DNA of 64,000 nt from Undaria pinnatifida (GCA_012845835.1 JABAKD010000011.1:14335214-14399213), one strand, 5' to 3'; counted from the stretch's first letter, positions 1 through 10,709 are shown. Numbers and translations: made by a program. Notes: a model not told the origin generated them from the letters alone.

Positions 1-29
1 GTCCTTTTGGCGGGAAGACGGACGCAACT

Positions 30-700
30 AAAAAGTTTCGCCACCCGTTTTATTAGGCATATACATACGAGACCATAACCCCTGAGCTATGCAGTCAGCT
101 GCTGACTGCGTAGTGTTATAAGGCTTAGTTTGGGTGAGCTATCGGTTAACCAGTTGCAAGTGGTCAAACGGACTAATACCCCATTAAAGCACTTAACAAA
201 TGGCGTCGTCGGCAGGACACGAACCTGTGCGTGAAATCACAATGGGTTTCCAATCCATTGTGGATATTGACAGGTCTGCCATATATCCGGCCGACCTGCT
301 ATCCCGCCGCTTCGGGGGGGGGAGAGTGTTATAAGGCTTGGTTTGGGTGAGCTATCGGTTAACCAGTTGCAAGTGGTCAAACGGACTAATACCCCATTAA
401 AGCACTTACTTAACAGTAGCACACAGTGGTCATGGTGTAGTAAAAACACAATCCGGGGCTCGTATCCCCCAACGTCCTTCTCTCCCATTTGTCTTGCTTG
501 ATGTAACTTATGGAAATGCCAACCCAGGAAAAGAGAAGAAGCGTTATAATCCCGCCTGCCAGGGGCAGTATTGACTAAAGGGATTGCACCTCTTGAATAA
601 ACCCGAGGTTTCGGCTTACCGCCAAATGGATCCCGGATTGATTGTCTTTTTATCAGATATATACATACACCACAATCACCGAGCTATGCGGTCGTCGCTG
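30..700. repeat. Dispersed repeat pair with tRNA-Ser-like piece
   Basis: The unit beginning GTGTTATAAGGCTTAGTTTG and running through CAAGTGGTCAAACGGACTAA occurs at 112-205 and 326-408, and again at 9268-9372 and 9557-9640. Between the first two copies the minus strand contains ACAGGTTCGTGTCCTGC, a T-arm, and TTGGAAA, an anticodon loop like tRNA-Ser(GGA). No intact cloverleaf could be closed. The blocks at 45-95 and 645-690 (CATATACATAC, GAGCTATGCRGTC) are also copies of each other. Confidence 0.6.
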
Positions 701-1033
701 ATGGCTGCATAGATGACTGCATGGCTCAAAAGTGACTGTGGTGTTATCTTCAGCAGCTACTGAGGCCCCCCTAAGCTTGTTAGCGGGGTGCAGTGGTTGG
801 TGTTTCGGTCAGAAGTTCAGCTTCGTCATGTGCCTACTCCTGGCTTAGCATCGATGTACTAAGTTCCGATAGTATTGCTGTCGCTGAAGTAGGAACTCGC
901 GCAGCAGGATACAGCATAGCATTTGCAACTGTCCCCAAGTTGTGCGCGCTTGTTGCTTGAGAATTTGGAGGCTTGTGTATTCATTCTTAGTATGATAGAT
1001 CCATACTCTTGAAACCTACGCCATTGTTTTGCG

Positions 1034-1295
1034 TGTGTTTTGCAAGAGGTACGGTAATATGTCTCGGACAACCACTACAACCAGCGCTTGGTGTGTTTGG
1101 TGACCTTGCTGCTACTTCCAATCTGCCACTAATTCCGACTTAACATCAATCTCAAAATACATGAGCTCATTTGCCTCCCACTCTTGAAACCTAATCCATC
1201 GTCTAGCTGTGTGTCTGGCAGGAGGTGTAGCAATCTATCTCCGACAACCAGCGCTTGGTGCATTCGGTATCCTTGCTGCTACCTCCGATCTGTAC
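1034..1295 (+). repeat. Two decayed copies of the 1551-1657 exon
   Basis: Positions 1034-1130 and 1205-1295 align with the exon and its upstream flank (CCT.CNCCATNG, then GGCAGGAGGTGTAGCAAT, TCCGACAACCAGCG and CATTCGGTATCCTTGCTG). They are about 170 bp apart. The third, live copy is 340 bp on, because an 85-bp SINE-like insertion lies between. Both copies have lost the reading frame. Confidence 0.7.
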
Positions 1296-1311
1296 CTCCT
1301 TACATATTCCT

Positions 1312-1397
1312 TTCAACCCGTAATACGCGCGATCGGAGTATCACACACAGCTTGCAAAGATGAGTTTCGACAAAATATTCGATCTCACAGCTGGAGT
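1312..1397 (-). repeat. Short dispersed repeat (SINE-like), copy 1
   Basis: The reverse complement of this block nearly matches 38945-39030 (AGCTGTGAGATCGA, CTCATCTTTGCAAGCTGTGT, GATCGCGCGTATTACG). More diverged copies are at 12611-12685, 13170-13255 and, inverted, 43378-43465. The GTGAGTTCGAC core resembles a tRNA B box. Confidence 0.7.
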
Positions 1398-1550
1398 GTA
1401 TTTTAATTTTTATAATATTCCTTTCTCTCGTCACGCACTCATCTGTTCCTAATTTTGATACCTGAACGATGGTGTCGCGTGTGCATCTACCATCTATTAT
1501 TGTACCCTTACGCCTGCACCATTGAATTTTGTGTGTGTGTGTCCTTGCAG

Positions 1551-1657
1551 GTAGTGCAGCAATATATTTCGGACAACGAGCGGTTAGTGCATTCCGTGTT
1601 CTTGCTGTACGCCGACCCTTCGGAGGACGGAGCTCTCATTACCCTCCACCAGTTCAG
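1551..1657 (+). CDS. Exon of unrecognised plus-strand gene (EF-hand-like helix)
   Basis: After acceptor CCTTGCAG it codes VVQQYISDNERLVHSVFLLY and ADPSEDGALITLHQF, leaving AG before donor GTAAAA. The helix-loop-hydrophobic pattern (FLLY.DPSEDGALITLHQF) looks like an EF-hand-type or related two-helix unit, but I do not recognise the protein. It joins in phase to 5878-5974. Two decayed copies of the exon lie just upstream. Earlier exons would lie further left or outside the window. Confidence 0.65.
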
Positions 1658-1789
1658 GTAAAACTTTTTTTTTTGTATGTTTTGGCCAAAGAAAGGTCGA
1701 GCCAAATTTTCGATTTTCCAGGGCTTGTGACGGGTGATGAGTTGAAAGGTCATCAACAGGCACACGCGTCAGGTCAGGAGTTGAAGAAA

Positions 1790-2030
1790 AAATTGCGGGT
1801 CGAGTCTGGCCTGCCCAAGAGGTGTTCGAAATGGCATGGAGCGGGTCGGACCGGGTCGGGCCGGGTCGGGTCGGTTCAGGTCGGGTCGGGTTGGGGCGGA
1901 TCGGGTCTGGTCTGGTCTGGTCTGGTCTGGTCTGGTCTGGTCTGGTCTGGTCTGGTCTGGTCTGGTCTGGTCAGGTCTGGTCGGGGCGGGGCAGGGCAGA
2001 TCGGGTCACCCTAACCCGACTCGCGAGCAG
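1790..2030 (+). repeat. GGTCK pentamer repeat, GGGTC-rich element copy 1
   Basis: GGTCGGGTCGG stretches pass into about twenty GGTCT pentamers (1905-1985) and end in TCACCCTAACCCGACTCG. Related GGGTC/GACCC-rich blocks lie at 7300-7815 and 57245-57470. Confidence 0.8.
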
Positions 2031-2281
2031 TAATCAGTAATCTGACTCATGAAATGCCCTGATTTTTTGTTAACTCTCAAACTAACTGTTAACCCCCTGG
2101 GGGCTTAAGAGATACAAACCGCATACACTACAAACTGCCCAAATCAAATGACTAGAGCATCGATCACGCGAAGGAGCCCAAAACTGCTAGAGAGGTCGGG
2201 AACGGTTATTATTTTACCCTCGAAAACTGCGATGCAAGTGGTTGTACGGCACGCGCGTTGAATGGCTATCATTCAGTAACT

Positions 2282-2585
2282 TTAACAGTTACTGTTACTA
2301 TTACTGTTAGTGTTACTGTTACTGTTACTGTTACTGTTACTGTTACTGTTACAGTTACTGTTAGTGTTAGTGTTACTGTTACTGTTACTGTTACTGTTAC
2401 TGTTACTGTTACTGTTACTGTTACTGTTACTGTTACTGTTACTGCTACTGTTACTGTTACTGTTACTGTTACTGTTACTGTTAGTGTTACTGTTACTGTT
2501 ACTGTTACTGTTACTGTTAGTGTTACTATTACTGTTACTGTTGCTGCTACTGTTGCTATTTATTACTGTTACTGTTACTATTGAC
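2282..2585 (+). repeat. (CTGTTA)n hexanucleotide microsatellite
   Basis: About fifty units of GTTACT with rare GTTAGT variants. It is open in several frames on both strands only because the unit length is a multiple of three. Confidence 0.95.
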
Positions 2586-2589
2586 ATGA

Positions 2590-4265
2590 TCCTGCGGCGG
2601 GTTCCCGCTTAAGATAGTATTAATACTACTAGTACATAAATATATTGTTTATGGGACGAAAATAGATTTGGCACAAAAGAGTATGGGGAGAGAGCTCCCT
2701 TTTTTGTGTTGCTTGGCATGCGGGATTTTGTTCTTCCTGATCTACACGCTACGGGATCTCACGCGAATACAGCAGCAGCAGTCGTCACTTTGGCGAGCGT
2801 GACCGAAGCGTAGAGGGTTTTCTTGTTTTTTATGTGCTCTGTTTTTGTCTTGTTTGGTGTTGGTTTCGTTTTACTCACAATGGATCTCCGTAAATAGACG
2901 GTGGGTAAGGCCGCCCGTCTCGATCGTAACGCGTTGTAGTTCGCGTTTTCTGTGGCCCAAGAAGTGTTATTCAACAGCTGTAGACAGAAAGGAAAAGATC
3001 AACCAGAAGAACCCAACACGGTCGGAAAACCTTTGTTGCTTGTTGTGGCATTGCCATTGTTACGCGTTGCCTTAGCCAAGGTCGAAAATTATCCTGGGTT
3101 AGAAATGGGAAACGTCGTTGATACGTTGTCACACCTCGGATAGATCGCGATCAAGGCCATCTAGAGCATGAGTATGTGTATGTATGTATATGTGTACAAG
3201 AGCTCCGCATGGGCGCCGGCATTCGCGGGCGCCCATGCTTCGGGTTGGGCAGGGCAGCACTTGGACAAGTTAAGGTGTAGCTGTCCAATTTCGACATGCA
3301 TTGAACTTTAAAGTAATGCCAAAAGCTTAATACGAACATGGGATTATGAAAGTCATGATTTGACAGAAAAACCCCGTAATATTATACAACAAAGAAGGCA
3401 AGGATAGGCGAAACACGCTGTTACATGCGCCGTCAAGTAAAAGTTGGCGTCTATCAAACAAAATGTCGAAAAGAGTATTATGGAGAACCTGCGTCGCCTC
3501 GAGGCGAAACGAAAGAAGACTTGGCATCAATGAAGAGACTGCATTGCTGTCCCCGTGGCAATGGAGGTTCGAAGACGACAGGATGCAAAGTAGGTTTGCA
3601 TCAAGCGTCGACATGGGGCGATGTTAGCCGGCGAGGTTTTGGAAGAAGAGCTTTGTTTATTACTTCCTGAAGGCTGTCGTATTGATTGGTCTGCGTGGTC
3701 ACGGGCGAGGAGGAAAGCGAAGAAGAGGAGAGCTATCTCTCGTTGCGGCGGCGTTGTCTAAGATAGATGCGGGGTGGCTTTGCTCGTACGGGAGGTTGGC
3801 GTAGTGCTTCTTCTCAGTTTTTACTCGGGAAGGCGGGATATGTGTATCTGCTGTCTTTGCTTCGCGGGCGCTTTCACGTTGTCGAAATCGGACGCGTCCC
3901 CTCAATAAATAATATCCGGAGTGTCTCTGCCATGACGACTGCTAACAGTGCCGTGTGTATTTTCTACTTCAAGAGACTAAAGTATTATTTACTGGTAGTA
4001 AATTTTCGTTTCGGACTATACTTTTTCGAAGTATTTAACTATCTATGCGCATATCGGAAAAGGTCGGTGTTAAGCATTTTCATTTCCGACTGAAAGTCCG
4101 ACTTCAAAAAAAAAATAGGCGCAGACACTGTACTATCTTCTTTCAGTATGTACTACTACTGCACCAAAAATAAGTAATCTGTCAATAATAATAGAAGAAT
4201 AGACACATACATATACACAAATAAAAAATCCCAGAAAAAGATAAGGGTGGTGTGTGTGGTAGTAA
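2590..4265. other. No gene seen
   Basis: Only short unrelated open frames are present. Nothing with splice signals plus protein-like composition was found. A poly-A stretch and AT-rich DNA lie at 4100-4230. Confidence 0.5.
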
Positions 4266-4269
4266 TAAC

Positions 4270-4560
4270 ATACCTTTTGCAACATTTTCTTTTCTTTTCA
4301 TCCCATTATTTATTATTCTCGCACCACTCTCGCGCTCCCTCCCAGTGGTAAATCAGATCCGGGGTCACACACTCCCCCCCCCCCCCCCCTCCCCTCTTCG
4401 GCACGTCCCTTTGTTTTTATCGCGAGAAGAAGTCAGCATTTTCCTCCCTCGTCGACTTGCGTCGAATTGAACCTACCCACGCTCCTAGGCGCTCTCAGCT
4501 GATGATCCCTTTGTTGTATTTTTGCAAATAAAGTCAAATCTCTTCATGGTGGGAATCGAG
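4270..4560 (+). repeat. Dispersed repeat F, copy 1
   Basis: It shares TCATCCCAT, CTCCCTCC, GGGGTCA followed by a C tract, CCTCGTCGA, CGTCGAATTG, CTAGGCGCTCTCAGC and TTTGCAAATAAA, in that order, with 56195-56490. The poly-C tract at 4373-4390 lies inside it. Confidence 0.7.
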
Positions 4561-4564
4561 CTCA

Positions 4565-5255
4565 AGAACAAACAAACGTTAGTAGTATTCGAGGGTAAAA
4601 CCACTAGAAAGACCACCGGGGCGACCGGCTGTCAATTGAATAAAACAAAACAGGATCTTTGCAGAAAGGTTACATTGCCCGAAATTGTATGATACGATGG
4701 TTGACGCCGCGTTACCCAGAGAGGAGTTGCCTGTACACAGGTACACAGTGTGCAGTGGCGTCAGTCAACATTATTTACTGATAGAGCCTGTCCTGTGACC
4801 ACGGACTTGATTATGCGAGTTCATGCGAGAACAACAACAACAACGACAACAACAAACTGCTGCTCTTGAAGCTCGGAATTTAAAAACAGCGTACAGTACC
4901 AGGTATATCGTCGACTATTATTACAGATTTTTTACCGGTGTATCATCGATCGCTCGCGCACACGACATGTTGTGAAGAAGATAGTACACATATTACTACT
5001 ACTATAGATTGCTGCTGTGCCATCGATTAGTACGCCACGCGTTGACCCGTTCTCGGGAAAAAAACTGCCCAGGAATGCAAAATCCAAAATCGTCGCCGCG
5101 ATTCTCGGATGTGTTTTACCCCTCGTACGTAGTACGCGTCCACGACGAGGTATATATAGGGGACGGATAAGGAAGGCGTTGGACAGCGCTCTTCGAACAG
5201 AGTGATTTGACCGAGAAATCCCAGAGCACTGCCCCCACTGAGCTACTTAATCACT
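4565..5255. other. No gene seen
   Basis: No convincing coding sequence. CAACAACAACAACGACAACA at 4831 resembles a tract at 61920 following similar TTCATGCGAGAACAACA sequence, so these two spots share a short repeat. TATATATAGGGG at 5151 looks like a TATA box but no gene start follows. Confidence 0.4.
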
Positions 5256-5259
5256 CAAT

Positions 5260-5660
5260 AAGTCAGTAGCTCAATGGGTAGTGCTACATGATATGTTAAA
5301 CTACCAAAATAACGATTCATAATGTCGTCAGCGCGCACGCTTGAAAAATACAAATAATATGAAGTCGGTGAGAATCGAACTCACGACACATAGCACTACC
5401 CACTGTCACTTGACTCAGTAGCACTCACAGTGAGTGGGTTATGCAAAACACCAACAAAATATGTTTTCGAGCTCGTTAATTAATTCTCACCGACTTCGTA
5501 AGAGCGATCTCCAGAGCTATCCCCTCTCCACGTACTACAGCAGCAGTTCGTAGTACTCAGGAGAACACTAACAACTGTCATAACCATTCATAATGTCTCC
5601 AGCGCGGACGCTCCTGAATACCAAATATGACCTCGGTGAGAATCATACGTTGTGCAGGAT
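5260..5660. repeat. Inverted tRNA-derived short repeats
   Basis: AGTAGCTCAATGGGTAGTGC at 5264 is a tRNA D-arm with A box. On the minus strand at 5400-5360, GGGTAGTGCTATGTGTCGTG runs straight into a T-arm (GTGAGTTCGATTCTCAC) and CGACTTC. TTCTCACCGACTTC recurs on the plus strand at 5485. The element is a tRNA-like molecule without an anticodon arm, in several inverted fragments. Confidence 0.6.
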
Positions 5661-5877
5661 ACGGGTAGTACAATTCCGGCCCAGGAAGCATGTGCTAGAC
5701 CATTCAGATCATCCGCAGATCATCCTGTTCTCACCCTGCATTACAACATGATCTATAGGCTAGGCAGATCATAATATACGAGGGATCTGTCTGCCCTGCA
5801 GGACATAGGTCATCAACAGATCAACAGGGATCTTACGTGCCCGGTATGTGCGTATTTTCATATCTTCCTCTTGTCAG

Positions 5878-5974
5878 AGAGCTGATGGATGATTCTGGCG
5901 TAATGTCGGCGATGACGGCTACCCGCAGCGGCAAGGCCGACTTTGACCTCCTCGCCGAAAAGTGCTTCCTAAAG
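5878..5974 (+). CDS. Next exon of the same plus-strand gene, possible GC donor
   Basis: Acceptor TTGTCAG joins in phase to give RELMDDSGVMSAMTATR and ADFDLLAEKCFLK. No GT donor follows before an in-frame stop, but AG|GCAAGA fits the GC-AG donor consensus and leaves phase 0, which the next exon accepts. If it is not spliced here, the gene would end ten codons later at a TGA among AATGCTACTG repeats. Confidence 0.55.
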
Positions 5975-6002
5975 GCAAGAGATGAAACGAATGCTACTAC
6001 TG

Positions 6003-6350
6003 AATGCTACTGAATGCTACTGAATGCTGCTGAATGCTACTGCTAGGACTCACCGTACGGCAGGGGTCCCCACCTGAACTTCAGCAGACCTGTGCTTCCA
6101 AGGCTTTCAATGCTTTCAATGTTTTCAATGTTTTCAATGCTTTCAATGCTTTCAATGCTTTCAATGTTTTCAATGTTTTCAATGCTCTCAATGCTTTCGA
6201 TGCCTTCAATGCTCTCAATGCTTTCAATGCTCTCAATGCTCTCAATGCTTTCGATGCTTTCAATGCTTTCAATGCTTTCAATGCTTTCTATGCTTTCTAT
6301 GCTTTCTATGCTTTCAATGCTTCCAATGCTTTCAACACCAAAAAAATGAC
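6003..6350 (+). repeat. AATGCTACTG and (TCAATGCTT)n minisatellite
   Basis: Short AATGCTACTG units (6003-6040) are followed by about 27 nine-base units of TCAATGCTT with CTC, GTT and TAT variants (6105-6345). All three frames stay open, coding repeats such as NAF and MLS, without any sign of a real protein. Confidence 0.9.
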
Positions 6351-6787
6351 CACGAGAAAAATGAACTGCGTGTACAAAACTTATTATATCGAAACACATT
6401 GGAAGTCACCCACGGCGATCGAAGCATACCCTTCTTCCTTCTGGAGATATTTACGAGTGATCGACGTTGAAGAAAATGCTGCACAAAGTTACATGGCAAC
6501 TATTAATAAAACAAGACACTATTATTAATAGTAGTCGATAGTGCCTTCAGGCAAGAGACTGCCCTACTATACCGTCATACCGTCGTATCGTCACATCGTC
6601 ATATCGTCATATCGGTGCATACACTGAGTTGGCTAACTGTAAATCACTGATTAGTTGGCTAGGTACTACATTCAGTTTTAGTGTGGATTTTTCTCGGGGT
6701 TGTGCGTTTTTGTATCTGACTGCTGCGGTTGCGGTCCGCAATGTTCTTTATGTCGAACAAGATTAAAACGTAAACGTGTTGGTAATC

Positions 6788-6835
6788 TAGGGATGCGAAG
6801 GTCCATGGTCTAAAGACTACGGCCATGCATGATAA
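6788..6835 (+). repeat. Fragment of dispersed repeat D
   Basis: GGATGCGAAGGTCCATGGTC and ACTACGGCCATGCATG match the 3' end of the repeats at 18305, 40340, 59690 and 60300. Confidence 0.6.
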
Positions 6836-6849
6836 TCAGTACCGCCGGT

Positions 6850-6948
6850 CCACCCCCCCCTCCCCCAACCCCCCCTCCCCCCCCCCCCACCCCCCCACCC
6901 CCCCACCCCCCCTCTTCCCCCACCCCTCCTCTTCCCCCACCCATGCAG
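6850..6948 (+). repeat. Poly-C / CCA pyrimidine tract before a candidate exon
   Basis: About 100 bases, nearly all C with scattered A and T, directly before the acceptor ATGCAG. Confidence 0.85.
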
Positions 6949-7010
6949 GTACAGGGGAGCCCCCCCCTCCCTTCTTTGGTTTTCAACGAGTGCGTCGAGG
7001 CGTCATGCAG
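6949..7010 (+). CDS. Third candidate exon of the plus-strand gene
   Basis: It codes VQGSPPLPSLVFNECVEASC and ends with AG before a good donor, GTAAGA. SLVFNECVEA fits the last helix of an EF-hand-like unit (F.EFVEAL type). It follows a poly-C/CCA tract about 110 bp long that serves as the pyrimidine tract. The acceptor may be at 6949 or 6955; both are in phase. Confidence 0.45.
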
Positions 7011-7299
7011 GTAAGACCAAGTGACCCCGATTACTGCGAATCCATCCCATACTAAATAAATTCAAGTGTTTCTTCACAGAAGCGTGGTGGGTGCGATCTA
7101 TAAAGAGGGCTTAACAAATCTACATTGCCACAACCGAACATACTATACGTACCTACGTAGACAGGCTATGCGTTCTATTAGTAGTGCATTTAGCACATCA
7201 CTTTGGCGTATTGATACACCGCACATGTACCGTACAACACGCTATTAATAAGCTGTTAATAGACAACGCACCTTAACATCCCTCGGACGATAATCCACG

Positions 7300-7815
7300 G
7301 GTGATGGATGACCCGACCCACCACTCGTAATAGGAATTTTCCAAACTCTGCCCGGTCGAGTTTGGTTCGGAGCAGGAGGTTCAGCAGTATTCTAAAGATT
7401 ATGGGTCGAAACGGGTCGGGTCAGGCGGTCTTCAAATCTCGCGGGTCGGGTCGGATCACCCTCATCCGATCCGACCCGAACCGACCCGACCCGACCGGCG
7501 ACAGATGACCCAACCCGTGAAGAGCCCTGGTGTTTTTCTCGACAACGAGGGAGAGGGCAAACGTGCCGAGCAATGCGTCTGTCTGTGGAACATATATCGA
7601 ACATACCTTTCCCAAAGCCGTCATTTTACGGAGCTTTTCACAGGTCATGACCCGGCTCCGGGGCCAGGTCAGGAGGTTTTCAAAACTTCAGTGGGTCGAG
7701 TCCGGGCGGGTCGGGAGGTTTTCTAAATCTCACGGGTCGAGTCAGGAGGTATTCGATGCTCACGGGTCGGGTCGAGTCACTCTGACGCGGCCCGACCCAT
7801 GAGAAAGGATCCAAC
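7300..7815 (+). repeat. GGGTC-rich element copy 2, with inverted halves
   Basis: It is built from units like GGTCAGGAGGTTTTCAAA and CACGGGTCGGGTC. Around 7440-7500 GGGTCGGGTCGGAT faces ATCCGATCCGACCC, making a hairpin. Unit spacing is near 40 bp. Confidence 0.75.
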
Positions 7816-7894
7816 CCGGGAAAAGCCCTGTCATTTTCGCTGTGTGTGCCTCCGTTGGTGCAGAGTAACTCGTCACGGAAATTCAGCCCAGGGT

Positions 7895-7955
7895 GTGTGC
7901 TATGGTTTGTGCTATGGTGTGAGCTATGGTGTGAGCTATGGTGTGCGATATCTTG
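7895..7955 (+). repeat. Short GTGTGAGCTATG tandem repeat
   Basis: Five or so 11-12-base units of TATGGTGTGAGC. Confidence 0.7.
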
Positions 7956-8459
7956 GCGTGTTGTACGGTAATCCACCCGTTGCCCTGCCCGACCCTTCCT
8001 TCTCATCACATGCCATCTACCTCCTACTCTCGCAAGCTCGGTCCAAGCTGCATCCCTACGCCACGAGTCGATCTGCCAACATCCCCACCCTTGTCTCCTG
8101 CTTGCTCCCTGACGATACATGAGCTGGAGCTTGAATCGGGACGCTCTTCGCCAATGGCGACCTGTGTAGTCACCGACACGATTTGCGGCAGTCGTTCCTT
8201 CATCACCTTCACCACCCCCTTCCTCGCCATGGAGCCTCTGTCCTTCCCCCCACGACGCCTGCTGCCAGCTGGCCTATGAAGTTTCTACCCTCTACTAGTG
8301 CTGCCTTGTCACATATACTACCCTCGGAAATCTAAACTGCGACCACCCACAAGAGCATGTCACAACCGATGCCCGCATCGTTCCGGTGCACTGCTTGCTG
8401 TGTGTCATACCTTACACTCTACCCTACTACTGCTGTCGGTATGGAACAGGCTTGCGATC

Positions 8460-8774
8460 ATGACGGCCGAGAAAAGTTCAAGCACTGCTGCTGCAAACAA
8501 CGCCAGCACCAGCACGAGCACTACTCACCAAGGTCAAGGCCGCGGAAAGCCGGCAGGTGGGAGCGCGACTCTGTCCGCTGCACAACAGTTGCAGCAAAGA
8601 AAGGAGCAGCAACAGCAGCTAAAGAAAGAGCGGCAGCAAAAGAAGGAACAGCAGGAGCAGCAGCGTAAGCGGCAGGAAGAGAAGGAGCCGCAGAAGAAGA
8701 AGGAGTTGGACGCTATCTACCTCGTACTGGATTGCATCATCGACCTCGGCCTCGGCGACAGAGGATTGCCGTAG
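8460..8774 (+). CDS. Gln/Lys-rich ORF, function unknown
   Basis: From ATG at 8460 it codes 104 residues: a Ser/Thr/Ala-rich start (MTAEKSSSTAAANNASTSTS), a Gly-rich bend, a long Gln/Lys/Glu coiled-coil-like run and a hydrophobic end (AIYLVLDCIIDLGLGDRGLP). The ordered hydrophobic end after low-complexity sequence suggests the first part of a longer, perhaps transposon-borne, protein cut by a stop. No splice signal or homology was recognised. Confidence 0.3.
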   Translation: MTAEKSSSTAAANNASTSTSTTHQGQGRGKPAGGSATLSAAQQLQQRKEQQQQLKKERQQKKEQQEQQRKRQEEKEPQKKKELDAIYLVLDCIIDLGLGDRGLP

Positions 8775-8779
8775 CGCAT

Positions 8780-9260
8780 TTAGCGCATACAACATACACA
8801 TAGCTCACATACAGCGCATACAAGTGCATTGCATGTATACAGTACAGGGCACCTAATAAGAAATACAGGCTATTGCTTGCGATAATATAGGCAGTCCGGG
8901 AGCCGGTACACTGAATGAAGCTAGTGTAGAACGCACCCTCTCCCAAATGGAAACACAGTCTGAGTAAATATTTATGTTATTATAGTACATAGGTGTCCTG
9001 TACTGTACCAGGTATATATTATATATATATAGGTTCATGATTATTCATCATGCTGTTGTCGTAGTGGTTGGATCGTGACAATTCATGGAACCACGAACGA
9101 GCATAAGCGTATCCAGGCATCTGTCGGTTATGAGATACACGTGGTCAGGATTCTTCCCCCAATCGGGGGGTTTTGTTTCGTGTCCCCGGGTTTGGTTGTC
9201 AAGGCTGATTGTCAAGGTGGTCCGGGGTGAGTGCGGGTTATACCGGTATATTTTTTGTTC
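8780..9260. other. No gene seen
   Basis: AT-rich sequence with TACAT and TATATA stretches; no supported coding or RNA feature. Confidence 0.45.
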
Positions 9261-9267
9261 GGGACAT

Positions 9268-9640
9268 TGTTATAAGGCTTAGTTTGGGTAAGCTATTGGT
9301 TAATCTTCTGCAAGTGGTCAAACGGACTAATACCCCACTAATAAATTAACAAATGGCGTCGTCGACATACCATGGGTTTTCAGGGCCGTGGGTTCGAAAC
9401 CCACCATCCACAAATAATGAACTTTTTCAGACTTTTCCCATGTCGAACTTGAAAAATACTCTCCCCGGTATCTCTAGGAATTGAATCCGCTTGGATATTG
9501 GCACGCCCGCCCGTATACCCGGCCGACCTGCTATCCCGCCGTTGCAGGGAGAGAGCGTGTTATAAGGCTCGGTTTGGGTAGGCTATTAGCTAAACTTTTG
9601 CAAGTGGTCAAACGGACTAATACCCCACTAATTCCTTAAC
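9268..9640 (+). repeat. Second pair of the TTATAAGGCTTAGTTTGGGT repeat with tRNA-like T-arm
   Basis: Copies at 9268-9372 and 9557-9640 match those at the left end. Between them GTGGGTTCGAAACCCAC (9394-9410) is a perfect T-arm, and CCGGCCGACCTGCTATCCCG recurs from position 281. Confidence 0.65.
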
Positions 9641-9644
9641 AATA

Positions 9645-10315
9645 TTAGTATTCGTTTTACCCCAACGTAGAAAGCTCGCGCCGCGTCGCAGGCTCATCCG
9701 ATACGATCGAGGTCAAGCACCCCACCCTTTCTGACTCGGCGAGGCCCTTCCCGAAGCGTGCGCGTAACAGAGAACCGATGGTAACGCGTAAGATATGTTT
9801 GCGCCGCTTCTCGTCGCTTCTCCCTTCTCGACCGGGTGACGCCAGGCCGGGTGCCCGTATCCTTCAGTTCCGCTTTCCCTCCGCCTGCTCACGCCAAAAC
9901 CCGCGAAGGCTCTCGTCCATACATGATACTGTGACAACGCTCACGGTTGTCAAAGACGATGCCTCAAAGCCGACGACGGGTTTTCCTTTTTCATGTAGCC
10001 GGCGACCGCGGTGGTGTCGCAGGTGGACCTTGCGCCTGCTACGATGGTCTATTTCGTGGGATCCGTTTTTCCGAGCGCATGATCGTATCATACGAACTCA
10101 CGAGCGGAAAGCGAGAGAGCACGAGTTCGCCATTTATTTCTACAAAAATCGACAAGCGTAAAAACTGCAATTAATATAACAACAGTGGTCCCGAACGCTG
10201 CACTATTAAGAAGTGGAATACGTGCGTGGATGGATGGGCTCTTTATTTATTCATGTGTTTTCTAATGTATTTATAAATGTATTTATTAATATATTTATTA
10301 CTTGTGTGATTCAAT
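9645..10315. other. No recognised gene
   Basis: A 127-codon plus-strand frame from 9778 and overlapping minus-strand frames are open but have no protein-like order or domain. TTTATTTATT-rich DNA follows at 10240-10310. Confidence 0.4.
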
Positions 10316-10319
10316 GTCA

Positions 10320-10545
10320 TGGTCGTGTGCAACTAGGTCATATTCGTATTAGTAGTATTAGGTGCTACAGTTGTCACGTCAAGGGCTATCGAAGGAGGGC
10401 TAGAATGTAGGCGACAGTGATGCTCCCAAGAGACTTTGGGGCATCCTTGCCTTCCTGTCGCAGCTCCACAAATCACGTTTTTTTTCTGCCTAGCCGCGAG
10501 GCAACGAAGAAGTGTGAATGAAAAGACACCATGAACGTCGAGGAG
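10320..10545 (+). repeat. Dispersed repeat E, copy 1
   Basis: It shares ACAGTTGTC, CACGTCAA, GATGCTCCCAAG, GACTTTGG, GCATC, TTGCC, CGCAG and AAAGACACCA, in order, with 19400-19660. Confidence 0.7.
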
Positions 10546-10709
10546 GACGCTTCCCAACACCGATAATTCAATGTATCCTCGGGGTTTCTATTACACATGG
10601 CGCCGTCGCCCCTTAGGTCTCACGTTGCAAGCCACGTATTTGCTTCGGCCTCGCCTGTGCGCACGTGGCCAATCGGCTACCTCCCAAACTCCTCTTGAAA
10701 AGGAATCAG

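Noticed and set aside
2258-2612. Long open frames on both strands through (CTGTTA)n
   Set aside because: Frames are open only because the repeat unit is six bases long; no start, splice or composition support.
6034-6528. 164-codon frame through the TCAATGCTT repeat
   Set aside because: By-product of a 9-bp repeat; the non-repeat end shows no protein-like conservation or domain.
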